Source: Zeus faber (taxonomy: Eukaryota > Chordata > Actinopteri > Zeiformes > Zeidae). From it: 64,000 nt of DNA. Positions 1 to 22,723 of this stretch are shown one piece after another. The number at the start of each line of letters is the position of its first letter. The stretch's first letter is position 1. Made by a program: the position numbers and the translations under genes. Location: the NCBI GenBank assembly GCA_960531495.1, contig OY482855.1, forward strand, positions 6,591,639 through 6,655,638, in the 5' to 3' direction. The notes beneath the pieces are model-generated. The model had not been told where the DNA came from, did not search any database, and worked only from the letters and a program-made list of their open reading frames with translations.

Positions 1-1242
1 CTCGGTTTATTTTGTGATGAATCACATGTTAAATGGCGGAACCAAATGGTGTTTAGAATACTCTGTATAGGTATAGTTGCCACGCTGAGACTGGTGCTAA
101 ATTATTGGAAAAGGAATGGTGAGATATCATCGCTAAAACATACAAAATCATGTTATCAAAGAGAATTAAAGATGGTATCACGACACTACTCAACAATATG
201 GGACACTTCTTAAAAGTTATATTAATATAGGAAGAGGTGCATGTAAGTATGGACAGTACATACTGTATAGAACCATAAACAATGATTGTTATTTGTTTGT
301 TTATTTCTTCTTCCAGTTTATTTCTTCTTCCAAAGCTGGATGTTTTGGTTAGATGCTTGTTGTCTTTTTGTTTATTTGTATGTTGCTTCTGAAAGAAAAC
401 AACAACAACCAAACTTTTCCTTTGACTCCCCTCAGCCCACTTATCCACCTCAATTAGTCCTCATATCTGTTGAGACGGTCGTTCGTTATCTCTCCCACCA
501 TCACATCCTCTCTCGCTCTTTCCTACATTACACTTATCCCGGTCACTTGTTTTCTCACATCTTCCTCCACCCTTACCACCTCCTCCCTCCCTCCTTCCAT
601 TATCATTGCCTTATTGCCTACAGCCTGTGATCACCATGGACTTTTACACCGGCTCATATTGCACAACAACATGTTGGGCCCTCTAAACAAGGCCGCCTCG
701 CTTCTCCACCATAGTTAAAAGACAGACAAACAAACAAAAAAAAATGTTGGAAGATGAGGACAGCACACAAACGGGTCATGGTCATTCAATGATAGAGATA
801 TCTAGATTAGGATGAGGATCACTCATTAATTATAATATAGGGAATGTACAATAACAAAAAAAAAACCCCACCTAAATATAAACCTAAGATAAATAATAAA
901 AATGCTTATTACAATATTCTATATAGGCAATGAGTGTAAACCTAGAATTACCAAAAACAATAAAATAATCAGAGAAATCAACAAAAAGCAGAAATAAATG
1001 GTAATATACACAAAATTAACTCGAAGATAGGGAACATTTTCAATACTACAATAACCTAACCATGAACAAGAAAATAAACCTAACAATAAAAGAAAATAAA
1101 ACCTGAGAATGAACAATGAATAATAGAAAATTTGGTAAATACACAATAAGCCTAATGATCACAAATAAATAATCTAGAAGCAAAGAAAAAAAAGACAGCA
1201 CAAGAAAATAAATTGGATAAAAGTAAAAACAATTCAGTAATA
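1..1242. other. AT-rich intergenic sequence, no gene seen
   Basis: No exon with convincing splice sites or family similarity was recognised on either strand. The sequence is AT-rich with short A-runs. Open frames here are short and low in complexity. Confidence 0.6.
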
Positions 1243-1538
1243 CAGGTACTCCTCACTCAACGACCTACCTGTTTAACGATCGGACTTACTACCAGCTCTC
1301 TGACCAGCCTGTATTGTGCACTGCGTACAATACCGCTGCGAGCGCGGTGTCTCATCGTCAAGTATCTCATTGCGCATCACCGTTCTCAGTATCGTTCCCG
1401 CAGTCTGTCAGCATTCACTACACTAGCGTAAGCAATTGCAACGCCCCCTTACGTCAAATAACACAAGTCCTCGCTTAGAGGAGGACCAGAAGACCTGATC
1501 CTAGGAACAGAACTTGGTCGTTAAATGATGAGAACCTG
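1243..1538. mobile_element. MITE-like element, copy 1 (CAGGTACTCCTCACT ends)
   Basis: The left end reads CAGGTACTCCTCACTCAACG and the right end is its approximate inverse (TTAAATGATGAGAACCTG). Both ends are flanked by TA, as expected of a TA-targeting TIR element. About 296 bp, non-coding. A second copy starts at 16808 with the same outer end but with its internal part in inverse orientation. The superfamily cannot be named from the ends alone. Confidence 0.65.
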
Positions 1539-3655
1539 TATATGGAATAACCTAACCTAATCTTAACTAAAAAGAGTCGCAAGAGACCCTGTCTGCACTT
1601 GGAATACAATGATCATCGCACAAAAAACACAGTTCAGGGGTCAAGAGCGCGGCAATGCCTGAGTCAATAAATGCAAAGTCAAATAACTGTTTAACCCAGG
1701 AAAAAAATTATAATTAAAAAAGGGTACAAAATATTGTTCAGAATCCAGATGATGTTTGCATTTGAAATGAGGCAAACTTCTTTCACACTAAAAATCCTCT
1801 GCTTGCGATCGACAGATCGATCGATCAATTGATAGAGATTAGTTAGACCTTATGTACAATGGAGAAGCAGAGAGTTTATTACAGTCATTAGAATGTTCAA
1901 AATGCCGTCAGGCTGTCTGGCTGGAAGTTGCCGCTTTTTGGCATGAAGGTGAACCTGAATATCAACCTAAAGCTAGGGCCACATTACTTGATTTTGAAGG
2001 CCGATTTGGCAACCATTTGAGATCGGGCAAGGTTGCAGTATTGCGGGGTAGCCACGCTGTCGAATCGTAGCTGTCATCAACGTGTGTATGAGTGAAAGAC
2101 TCAAATCTGTCTCTATGTGATCCCAATTGGCCATGTCCATTTGTGTGTGTGCGTCAAAGCCTCAAATCGCAACAGCAACTTTGAACAGCCATGAGATCGT
2201 GCACCTGCACGAGGACGAAACCAAAGAAAGCGGCAAGTGGGAAAGTGTGGACTTCTGAAATGGAGGAGGGATGTGTGGAATTGCGGCCGACTCATGAGAG
2301 TCTAATTAGTGAATAATGTCAGCACTGCAAGTTTGCTGCACAAACAACCACAGTAACGAGCTGTACGGCATTCATGGTTGTGCTGGTGTCAAAATATTGG
2401 CAATATTATGCCTCACACGAGAATCTCGCGGGAAGATACATTCTTGCAGGTGCTGGAGTACCACAAAACTCGGTTTGCCTGTTCCCCATCTTTAGATTTG
2501 TTCTCCTCAAATGCAGCAGTTGTTATGTGTGTGCGCAGAACGCTAAATGGGCGCTGCTCAATCTTCTCATTGTGCTTCACAATTGAGAAAAATTTGGACG
2601 AGGCTTAACCGTAGATACTGACGGACCTGTGGGCCACGCGTACCAAAGGGAGTTTTAAAACCTGCTGACCAAAACATCAGGACAGCCCCCGAGGAGTCCT
2701 TGAACACGATGCAACATGCTGTGACATAACTGGGGACTGATAGTTCATCTAGTAAAGAATTAAAATGTAAAGCTGTGTATATAGATAGACAGAATTGCAG
2801 CTCACATCAAAAGATGAAAAGGCCATGTGCGAAAATTGAATATATATGGTCCTATACAGTAAATGATGAAATACATAGTGAAGCAGAAAGATGAATGTAC
2901 AATAACCCCACATTTAACCCTAAAAACAGTAAACAAAATACAATTCCACAGTAAATATAAACATGTTTTTAATCACAGCTTTTCTCATATTTAAATTGGT
3001 CGCTGTGGAGATATCAAGATATCAAGATCTTTGGGTGTCTTCTTCTCCTGTGAAATAAACTGTCACTGTCTAAAAGGGAAACAGACAGCCAGAAACATCC
3101 TGACCGACTGATACTCTGGCACCCACATAGTCTCCAACATGCAATGGAAATTAAACACACAAACGCAGCTGGTGTTTTCTATTTCAACCAATAACAGGAC
3201 TTCAACCACCTTCTATAACCCCAGAGTCTTAAAACGCACACACACACACACACACACACACACGATGGCTGTTCACATCCCAGGAAGCATGCCCATGAAT
3301 CTCATCTCAAAGCACTTCATTAAATCTAATGGAGTTTCAGTGGACGCGTCTCACACACTATTATTGTATTTCCACACACGACCCCTCCCATTGTGAAAAT
3401 AAGGAAAATCCCTCCAAGTAATGGAAACTTTTCACCAAGGGGTTTTTTTTTTTATGTCTAGGCCACATAATAGGTTTCACTTGATCCCAAATTGATTACC
3501 AATTTCACACCCAATTAAGCCACAATGCTCACATACGTACAAGCACTTCCAGAAATCGACTTTTCGAAATTATAATATTTACAACAATGAAATATACAGT
3601 TACAAACACGCACAGTATTCATTTCATATAATGTGATATTATGTTGCGGTAATAA
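1539..3655. other. Intergenic sequence with a short (CA)n
   Basis: No recognised gene. Contains a (CA)n run near 3237-3264 and a short GATC-rich stretch near 1808-1826. Open frames at 1852-2070 and 2374-2608 match no family I know and lack splice or start context, so they are not called. Confidence 0.5.
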
Positions 3656-3659
3656 TGTG

Positions 3660-3960
3660 TTAATATTATTTTCGGAACCACGGGGCTTCACGCAGCAGCA
3701 TCACTCACCTTTTCCCGAAGTTTAAGCAACAGTGCACAACGTCCCAGCAAAGCGGCGGAACTCCAAGAAGGTCAGAGCACTTTGTTCGATCGAGCCTTGA
3801 GTTGGTTGCAGAACGTGGGGTGTGACTGATTGAAGACGACGCTACGGCGCGATATCCGAAGGTAAAGCTGCTCAACTCGCTCTGCCTCCTTCGCTCGGTT
3901 AGTGTGGTGGGCGCGGCCGGGTTATTAAAGCGGTGACGTCAGGTGTCTGGTCGTCACCGT
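3660..3960 (-). promoter_or_regulatory. Candidate CpG-rich promoter and non-coding first exon
   Basis: A CpG-rich island in AT-rich surroundings. It carries a perfect palindromic CRE, TGACGTCA, at 3934-3941. On the minus strand a strong 5' splice site, AAAAG|GTGAGTGATG, lies at 3709/3708. This would fit a first, untranslated exon of a gene running leftwards. No downstream coding exon was recognised in 1-3600, so gene identity is unknown and the call is inferential. Confidence 0.35.
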
Positions 3961-3989
3961 AACGGACGCGAGAGTGCGCCTCAAAGCGG

Positions 3990-4235
3990 CTACCGTAGTT
4001 CTGGGTGTAAAAAGAACGGCACATACGACAGTTCGGGTGTATTCGGGGCAGTTCGCACAAGCCATCGTCCAAGTTTGATCCAGATCATTCCATTATTCTC
4101 GAATAATTTAGTAAAAAAATATATATATATATATTTTTGCGCAAATGACGGTGCGCACAGGTCACATGATATCACTGAAGTCTAGTGATTGGTCAGCAAT
4201 TGAGACCTCGCCAAGGGCACATGCAGACGTAACTA
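3990..4235 (+). repeat. Dispersed repeat, copy 1 (partner at 53.9-54.2 kb)
   Basis: The stretch with CATCGTCCAAGTTTGATCC, the A/T run, and ACAGGTCACATGATA followed by GTGATTGGTCAGCAATT matches the reverse complement of 53990-54200 with scattered changes. It has no coding capacity. Probably a non-autonomous mobile element. The ends are not sharp enough to give TIRs. Confidence 0.6.
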
Positions 4236-4875
4236 AAGTTGTGAGTCAATAACCCAAGTATTACCAGAAGACAATTGGATGAAACAAAGCGCAGCAAATT
4301 AACATCATAAACATATATGCTCCTGAGGACAACTCCCACGCACCAGAGTAAGTTCTACAAAAAAAAAAACAATAACATCACTGTCAGAATTTATAGACAT
4401 CCCAGAGATATTGATGTATACAATCTTCCTGAATTATAATTACTGGTAACAATAACCATACACAATAACATAATACAAGGAACATGTTATTTACCGTGTA
4501 TGTGATTTGAAACATTTTCATTCTTTTTGTATTTCTGGCTTCCCTTTCAGATGTCTCACAGAAGGCCAAATTCCATGGCAGAAAAGAAATGATGGGCAGA
4601 ATGCGTTGCTTTAAAGGTCAGCCACTCTCCTCTTGAAACCTCTGAGCAAAACCCTGAAAACTCTGGACAACACTCTAAAGTAAGGACTCAAAATACTCAG
4701 AAAGGACAACTGGAAAAACATCTACAGATGTTGCTGCAAAGTCTCAACATTAATTACAGATGAAGTTCCTTTAAATTTACCTCTTCATACTCCACGCATC
4801 TCAGAGTTAAGAGGTTCATTTCATCAGGGTGATGCACGGTTTGGAGACTCAAGGGACAAGCATATAGGTTATAAA
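4236..4875. other. Intergenic, nothing recognised
   Basis: AT-rich sequence without recognisable gene, repeat boundary or RNA gene. Confidence 0.5.
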
Positions 4876-4879
4876 ATAC

Positions 4880-5185
4880 ATTATAATAATAACGGCTTTA
4901 ATTTATATAGCACCTTTCAAGGGAACCAAGGTTGGTTTACACACACACACACACACACACACACATAGTCACATACAGAGACAATCTGAGTCTTGTGACT
5001 CAGAGTTGAGAAGCAGTGGAATCCAGCATTACATTAACCCTAACATACAAGTCTTTGATGGTGGGAGGAAACCCATGCACACGCGAGGAGAACATGCAAA
5101 CTCCACATAGAAAGGACCAGGGACTCGACCCTTCTTGCTGTGAGGCAACAGTGCTAACCACTGAGCGACCGTGGTGCCAATTATT
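4880..5185 (-). mobile_element. SINE-like repeat copy 1, with internal (CA)n
   Basis: Read on the minus strand it runs GGTCGCTCAGTGGTTAGCAC, CTGTTGCCTCACAGCAAGAA, TGTGGAGTTTGCATGTTCTC and GGTTTCCTCC. This order is very common in fish genomes and recurs on the plus strand at 30318-30480. The GCTCAGTGGTTAGCAC stretch resembles a tRNA-type A box. A (CA)n lies at 4938-4966. The exact family is not named. Confidence 0.55.
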
Positions 5186-5556
5186 ATTGTGAATGCAGTT
5201 TTCTGTTGATTAACAAAGTGCCATAAAATAATTCTGTTCCCCAAAAGGGACTAATAATCATTATAATTACGATCACAATATTGACTAAAATAATCATGAT
5301 TATCATTTGAGCCATAATAATGCAGCCCTACTTCAGAATGATAAGCTCTGTTTGTTGCGGTGTAGGAAACCCACCTACAGTCGCAAACACCGTCCAATCA
5401 TAGAATTTCTTCTTCTTCTTCTTCTTCTTCTTACCAGGCCGGAACGAATGCACTTCTGCAGTCACAAAACACACCGGAACACCAAAGCATACTCGTCCAT
5501 TGAACTTTAACCAAGGGATAGCTCCCCTGGACCCCGCTTATTGCAGCCTGCAGCTA

Positions 5557-7008
<1,452 letters not shown>

Positions 7009-7010
7009 TA

Positions 7011-8160
7011 TATTTACATGTAACTTTCCTTTGAAAGAGGTGGTAATTCTCCATAAATCCTCACAGAAGATCAAAACTCGGTTAGAATGCGGTCCTTCAT
7101 ATTAAAAGCGGTGCTAAAAATACACAGGGACAGAAAGTACTTTCAAAATTATGTTTATTTTCCTCTATCCACATAACATTCTGGTGTATGCCAAGTGTCT
7201 CCATACCACATATGAATATTATTTCACAGAATAGGTAACTATTTGATGGTTGAAGGCTGATGAGGAAAGTCCTTTGTGGCCAGGAGGGGTCGACATTTAA
7301 TTCTAAATGTATCTAAACTGGGACTGCGGAGGACTTGATTTATAAATGCCATTAGTTATGCTTGTGTTCCTGATGAATCACCCCCTCTTTGTTCTTGAAT
7401 AACTTCATCACATTGTTGATAAAAAAAAGTGGAAACAAAGTGTACTTTAAATACCCCTGTAGTTGAAGCCGACATTTGAATTCTCAATTGCCATAACTAG
7501 TATGATAGATTGTGTAAATCGGAAAAATGTGTTACTATTGCAAGAAAAGAAAAAAAAACTTATGTGGGAAAACGAGTACTCAATTATAATAAAAGACGAT
7601 ATGTATTAAAAGAAACATTGTGAAAAAACACTGGCATATAAAATAAACTTTCCAATCACCATTTACAAAATTAAGAGGAAAATGCATCGAAAAACTGACG
7701 TATGGGAGGGAACAGAAAAATGTGCAAAACAAAGTTGAGAAAAAAAACATCATTTTTAAAAACCGATCCATTCATCTTTTCCACTGACAAGATATAGAAT
7801 CGATATCACTCTTATTTACATGGCCTATAAACAAATCTGCCAACACAATGTATCTCAACACAGCATATGATCATACATTGCCCGTTTGAAATTATTAAGA
7901 TGCGCAACAGCAAGGAGAACGACAAATACTATGTTTTTGAGACCGACTTTTAAGTAGCTCCATAGAAATGTTGATCAACTGTCCCGATAAGAAAAAAATA
8001 AAAATCAGTGAGTGAGATGCTGAATGGAAAAGTGTTGCTGACACAGTGTAATCTAGTCCTCAGAGTCGTTATTGTGTAGATACGGTTTGTGTAGATAAGG
8101 CGAGAAAATAAGTTAAAATACCATCAACAAAAAAAAAAAAAAGCTGCCAGTCTCGCTTCA
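7011..8160. other. AT-rich intergenic, no gene seen
   Basis: Long AT-rich stretch with homopolymer A runs. No family similarity or splice-supported exon was recognised. Confidence 0.5.
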
Positions 8161-8164
8161 TCGA

Positions 8165-8800
8165 CACAAACTCTGATATCACAGGATGCTGAACGGTAGC
8201 TGTTGGATTATTATTCACTTTTTCAAACTAGTTGCAATTCTGAATGAACTATTTGTAAAAAAATAAAAAACATCACAAAAAACACATTGCTGATATCAAA
8301 AACTGACAGACATCCTTTTCAAAAAATTCAGACCGCTTCCCATTTCTTTCAATTCATTGGGAAGTTGATACCTGCAATACAAATTATTGATATCACCACA
8401 TCAGAAAGGTTATTCATGATATCAAAATTTCACGTTTTAATATCATAAGATGCAATTTAAAATGTACATTTCTGATATCAACAAACTTAACAAAAAGCTA
8501 TTGTTGATTTCAACAATAAAAATTTGAGACGCTTTATTGACATCAAAAATGGAATTCTTGATATCAACAATAAGAATTGTTGATATAAATAATACCAGTT
8601 TTGATATCAACAATACACATTCTTGACATTACAATTGTGATTCTGTATTGAAAGCAATGAGAAGCGGTTTAAATTTGTTAACTGTACATCAAGAATTGGT
8701 ACTGTTGGTATCAAGAATGCCATTTCTTGATTTCAAGAGCTGAATTGTTGATATCAAGAATGTCTGTTTTCGATATTAACGATTTTTTTTATATCAAAGT
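8165..8800. repeat. Degenerate cluster of TGATATCA palindromes
   Basis: About 15 exact or one-mismatch copies of the palindrome TGATATCA occur in about 640 bp, usually as TTGATATCAACAAT or TCTTGATATCAAGAAT variants at irregular spacing (about 8172, 8290, 8383, 8412, 8467, 8552, 8592, 8742 and others). This is a degenerate, partly self-complementary repeat, not a coding region. Confidence 0.7.
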
Positions 8801-10650
8801 CTACATTTACAACTTGTTCAATCAGAATTGGAGCTAGTTTGACAAAGTGAATAAACGCTCAAACGTCTTACCATAGGTCACATTGAATTACAGCGACTGG
8901 CAAATTACTTCAAGTGCAACATTTAAATGAAGCACACTCACTGATGGTCAAACTGTTCATATGCTGCCTGCTGAGACAAGGAAATTAGCTGGTTGATACA
9001 GCAAAACCCGACATGGCAGCGCAAGGTGACGGTCTATGTCAATGCTGTATTCGTGTCAGCACAGAGTGGGACATCTTAGCTTGGCATGAATGAACAAAAG
9101 TTGTTTTTTTTGGTTGTTTTTTTTTTAAACCGTGTGTGGGAGTTTTGGGAAGGAGGTCCGACACATTGTGAACGACGTAGGTACTCTTTGTGGTTGAAAA
9201 ATATTAGTAGACCTCACGCGTACACTTTCTCTTTGAAGCATAGCTACCACACCTTTCCTCCACTGCACTCTACTCTATAACAAACGAATGGTTCTGCACA
9301 TTAGCACCTAATATACAGTAACAACCATGGAGCAAACAGACAGGGTGCAACACAGACCAGACGGACGTGCCACCACTGGCCTGTCTTCACTGAATCATAG
9401 ATTTTGAAATGACTTTCAGTCTGGTGTTCATAAGAGTAATATTTTACTGTTGTATTTTGCTCCTCGTGTTCCTCACACAGTGGAACCCCATTTTATTGGA
9501 ACCTCACCTGATGACAGGATTCTTCCACATTTGTGTACAGATGAAGTTACAGTTATGTGTGTATTACAGATGTGTGAAGTGTTGTGGGATGATCAGTAAG
9601 ATGAAAGTTCAACATTTTGATTTTACGTCGGGACATTCGTAAGTGTTTTGTTAGAGTTGAAAATTAACCACTTGACATTTTCTTTTGTGTCCGAATCAAT
9701 TGATGTTAAAATAAACTAGACATGTAAAATAGAAAAGATCTCCATAAAGAACATGCAATTTGAAACCACTTTAAATCATCATTATTTTTACTTTAAATTA
9801 TTATTAAGTTCATTCATTTGGGGAGCTTTGTGGCGTAAAAGTTTGAAAACGTTAGGCGTTTCGACCGTGTTTTAGACAGTGAAAAGGCTTGAGTTAGGGT
9901 TGTACCGCCCAACGTTAACAAATTAACAAATAATTTCAAAAATCTAGTCTTTCAACTGAATAGACATACTGTGCATTAATAAACAAATACATTTCTTTTT
10001 ATAAAATAAAAAACTATAGATGCATGTGCTTCTTTTTACTCCCCCTTAAAAAAAAAACCTATTTGCCATTTACCAGTAGATTGATTTACAAATAGGTTTT
10101 AATATATAATGATTTTAAATTTTGGGCCAGCTGAATAGTTCCCATACGAACAACACTCCTGTGTGTTCTGAATAAATGAGGTTGCGCTGTAGGTTGATGA
10201 TAGCATATGACTGTGTACTGTATATATTAAGTTTGTGCTGTCCTGTCGTCCTTCACCTTGAAGGTGTGGGCATGTAGTGCTCAGCCCTCCCTCCATTTGT
10301 CTTTGCACAAACGCTACCTGTCAGTTTCCTGTATGTACAGGAAGCAAGTGCACATGCTCCAGCAAAACTGAGCTCAACTGAAATTACAATCTGATTTGAC
10401 CTTATTTAAAAACATCACTATTGCTACTAGTTGCATTACACAATTACCTTGCTTTTGATCGACCTTACTTGTTAAGACAACATAGTTTATGGAATTCATT
10501 GTAAATGCACCCCCTTTTAAAATAAAAGATTTAGAAAGAAATCCTGACAACTCAGTTGAAGTAAGTGTTGACAATTCAGTCTACACGATGAAGGGCATAG
10601 TCCAACCAGTGGCATAGAATATACATACATATGGATTAATGTGTATTTAT
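8801..10650. other. Sequence downstream of NAA60; may hold its 3' UTR
   Basis: No other gene was recognised. Because NAA60 is read leftwards and stops at 11169, its 3' untranslated region must lie here. No single poly(A) site could be chosen by eye. Confidence 0.4.
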
Positions 10651-10814
<164 letters not shown>

Positions 10815-11012
10815 TTATATATGTAATGTACAAATAGTATACATAGTCTCTGTGACAGTGACAGACAGGTAGCAGGTAGATAAGAAAGAAAGGCAGGGTT
10901 GGAAGTCTCTGTCAGGTTCTGTGTATGTGCATGCGTGTGTGTGTACAGGTATCCTGGTGCGTACCGGGGAAGACACCGATGAGAAAGGCGAGGCAGGTTT
11001 TCCTGAAAACAG

Positions 11013-11046
<34 letters not shown>

Positions 11047-11168
11047 GTGATGTCCTGTCCTACATTGATATCCATAAGCTATTCAATTAAAGACCAGATG
11101 GAATACCACCGTATCTCACACATACACCGCACACACACACACACACACACACCCTTTATAGAGGTGCG

Positions 11169-19315
<8,147 letters not shown>

Positions 19316-22300
19316 TCACCCCTGGAAGAATCAATCATATTTTTTAGACTTGTTTCTGACAAAGCTGTCACCAATGGTAAGCAAATGCCAACAAATGTAG
19401 GATGAATCATACTAATGACTCTCACCTGAAGAAACAAAACACGATATTCAAAGAAAGTTTGGGACTTTTGAAGATGTGACAGACCAATTGTTACCCTGGC
19501 TATAGTGGAGGACACATCGGCAGGTTTTCAAAACCACACACAGTCCTTAATAGACTGTGATGGGCGTTGTGCATTAGTTCTGACAAGCAGGACAGAGAAG
19601 CCAGGTGAAATGTGGAATGTCTACAATTGCTCTTCACGGCATCCCCATCATTCAATAAACTATTACTAGTTTGCAGGTAAATGCAAACAGTTGTCATGGA
19701 TGAAAACTAAATAGTCTGGCATGCTGAGTGTATAGGATCCCATAACAACTCCTTGTGACATCTTCATTTCAACGCCTAGAAAATTACTTCTAATGTAACG
19801 TTGTTATTTTCAATCCAACTGAAGATTTGAAAATATGGTACAATTTCAGCTAGATTAGTTGGTTGTCCGCTAGATGGAGGTTGGTTCTTGGAAGTCGTTT
19901 TGAAAACTGATCTTTGTTCATATTGCAGAAAATAAGTAAAATTCTGGTGGTTGGGAGTGGCTCGTAATTTCAGAAGCCTACCTAACAACAGTAGTGAGCC
20001 AGGATGCTAGCTTAACACCGTGTTCAATGAGTGGTGCTAACGTTAACTATTGCTCTCGTAGCGAGTTACCTTATTTCAGCACTGGAACGAGAGGAACGTC
20101 GACAGATTCTTATTTCACAAAATTCAATATTCTTGGTGTACCACCATCGGAAAAAAAAACAATTTTTATATTTGCAGCACTAATTCATTTTCGTCAGTTA
20201 GCCAGAAAACCAAGATGTTCCTCCCTTGCTATTTACTGACAGCTGGCTGTTTACTTCCGGTTTGACGTGGTTACATACCGGAGATGACGCAATACTGTGA
20301 AACAGCAGGAAAAGTGCGATTAAAAACAAATAACAATGTATGTAAAAGTAAAGTAAACTTCAGGAGAAATTCAAACCATGAATTTATATATTTTTTAATG
20401 TACTGACTCTCGATGTAATATTTTTAATTGCTATAAGTAATTTGTATAGGCCTGTCAACTTTGTGAGTTAGAAAAGTAAAATGTTGCATCATTTTGGAAC
20501 TCGAAAATCGGTAATTGAATTCATTAATCTACTGTCATTTACTGTATAAGTTTTCACTGACACGGTATACTGTAGGATACATTTATGAGGTGTAGCAAAC
20601 TTTTTGAATCAACCGATTAAAAATGTGTTCAGACATTGTTAATTATATTATCTACTTCTGGATTAAATATCCTATAATTTAACGAGGGAAAAATCGAACC
20701 ATTGCTTCAGTTGCTAGCCTACGAGTCGGAATAGCGTACTAAAACGGTACCGTAGTGACACGTTAAATCGCGCATCTCTCTCATGAATGAATTGGTGTGC
20801 ACGGATTAGAACGTTTTTATGTACTTATTTATTTATTTGTTTGTTTATTTGTTTGTTTATTTTTACCATGGACTGCAGCAATTACATGTTACATTTATAA
20901 TGATGAATCATGAATATCAGCATTATTTATTATTCTTTAGTTCTTTATTAGAAAAATGTGAACAGCTTTTCTTGCCACGGTATAAATAGAATAATTATAA
21001 CTTTTTAAAGTGCTATAGCAAACTTCACTATGCTCACAACTATATATAAAATGAGTGTGGTGTTTGAGAACCTTCTGAGGAAATCTGTTCATTATTATCG
21101 AAATCGATCATGGTGCCACAAGGATGCAAACAGTAAACAGTATACAGTATGCGGTATACAGATGAAGCGAAATAAAAACCGCAAGAAGTCTGAGACTTTT
21201 TCCCAATTATTTTTATTCATTAAAAAAAAATACAATATGTTAGTGTGGCCAACCTTTGGTACAATGTGCACACAAATACTAAATACTAAAGTGTACACGC
21301 ATGTTATAAAGTGTTAAGAGTTAATACAATAAGAATCTCAAACATACTTTTAACATTTGAGCATTTTATATACACTGTACTGTTGGTGAGAGTCAGATGG
21401 AAATGTGAAGTTAGCCTAAAATGTAAGATTTACAATAAAGTAGCCTAAAGTACACATCATCGTCTGACCAGCGATGGACATTTGGCACCAGGTCCCCAGG
21501 CGCGTCGTCGAATGCTGCCCACTGCTCCTGGCTGCCCCCCCGGAGGAAGGACAAGCCAGGATCCACCATCCAAAGCATGTGTGTGTGTGTGTGTGTATGC
21601 ATGTGTTGTAGTGTGGCGTGTCATGTGATCAGTAAAGATTCTAATAATTCTTCTAATTCTTCTTCTAAAGTGCTAATACAAAGTGTAGAAAGATACATTC
21701 ACTAAATTAAGAAAGTACAATACATGTACAATAAAGCCAATACAATTGTACATTAAAACACAAAGCAATGAATACTTCACCATACAATTCAACAATACAG
21801 CAAAATAACATAATACAATATGAATTATATGAAAATATTGCAGTTGTAAGAGAGTGACTGTAAAAGTGTCTCCTTTATGCATGGGGCTTTATTTGTTTTT
21901 CGTGGCCGCCTGCGCGAGCACCTCGTTTCGATTACGCACATTTGAGTATTTTTTGAGCTTTTAGAGCTTATTGTGTGCAATCACCAGGTGTCATGACATT
22001 TCACTGCATATATGTACAACCGTATGTAAAAGTATGCGACAAATAATCTCTTGAACTTGAACTTGAACGTGAACTTCTTTTGTTCATTAAGGCAACAGAG
22101 TAAAATAAATACATCTAAAATAAAAACACAGTTTTTACTTGGGGGAACACGCAGCGTTCGCCATCTCCACAATCGCCTGCTGCTCCTTTGCGCCCCGATT
22201 GCTCCCCCCAAATTCCTGGATCTGGGGCCCGCCTATAACGGCGGGTATTTTGGTCGTGCCCCCCACACACATACACACACCTGTGCAATAATGTACATGC

Positions 22301-22723
22301 AATAACACTGGTGTTACGCTGTACTATAATAAGATAGCTAGCACATATTAATAATTCATATTACAATTTATACATTTTTTAGCTATACAGCACAACATTT
22401 ATTCTGTGCATAGTATCGTATTTGTATATTTGCATATCTGAAATATCTGGCAATTTCGGTTTTGTATTTTTGGCTATTTGTATATATTTGACATTTTAAT
22501 TTTATTAAAAAACGTTCAATGTATATTTTTATCCTATTTAATTAGATTTTTTTCAGACTGTTAAGCTTTTTATTTTTTAATACTTACAGTCTGTACTGAA
22601 GTGTACCAAACTTCACCGGAACAAATTTGTCTTATTATGTAAATGTACCTGGCAAAAAAACAAACTATTCTGATTCTGATCCTGATGGAGAGACTGGGAC
22701 AACACCCTCCTTGGTGGAGATAA
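19316..22723. other. Intergenic between NAA60 and the GIMAP gene; LINE 3' tails
   Basis: No gene seen. It probably holds the NAA60 5' UTR exon and promoter. Short LINE-type 3' ends are visible: 21990-22075 (TGCGACAAATAATCTCTTGA followed by TGAACTTGAACTTGAA-type units), 21450-21560 (CATCGTCTGACCAGCGATGG, related to 30520-30545) and 22625-22685 (CCTGGCAAAAAAACAAACTA followed by TTCTGATTCTGAT). A similar tail lies at 18735-18775 inside NAA60 intron 1. Confidence 0.5.

Noticed and set aside
1852-2608. Series of plus-strand frames with mixed composition
   Set aside because: No recognisable domain and frames are unrelated to each other. Not enough to call an exon.
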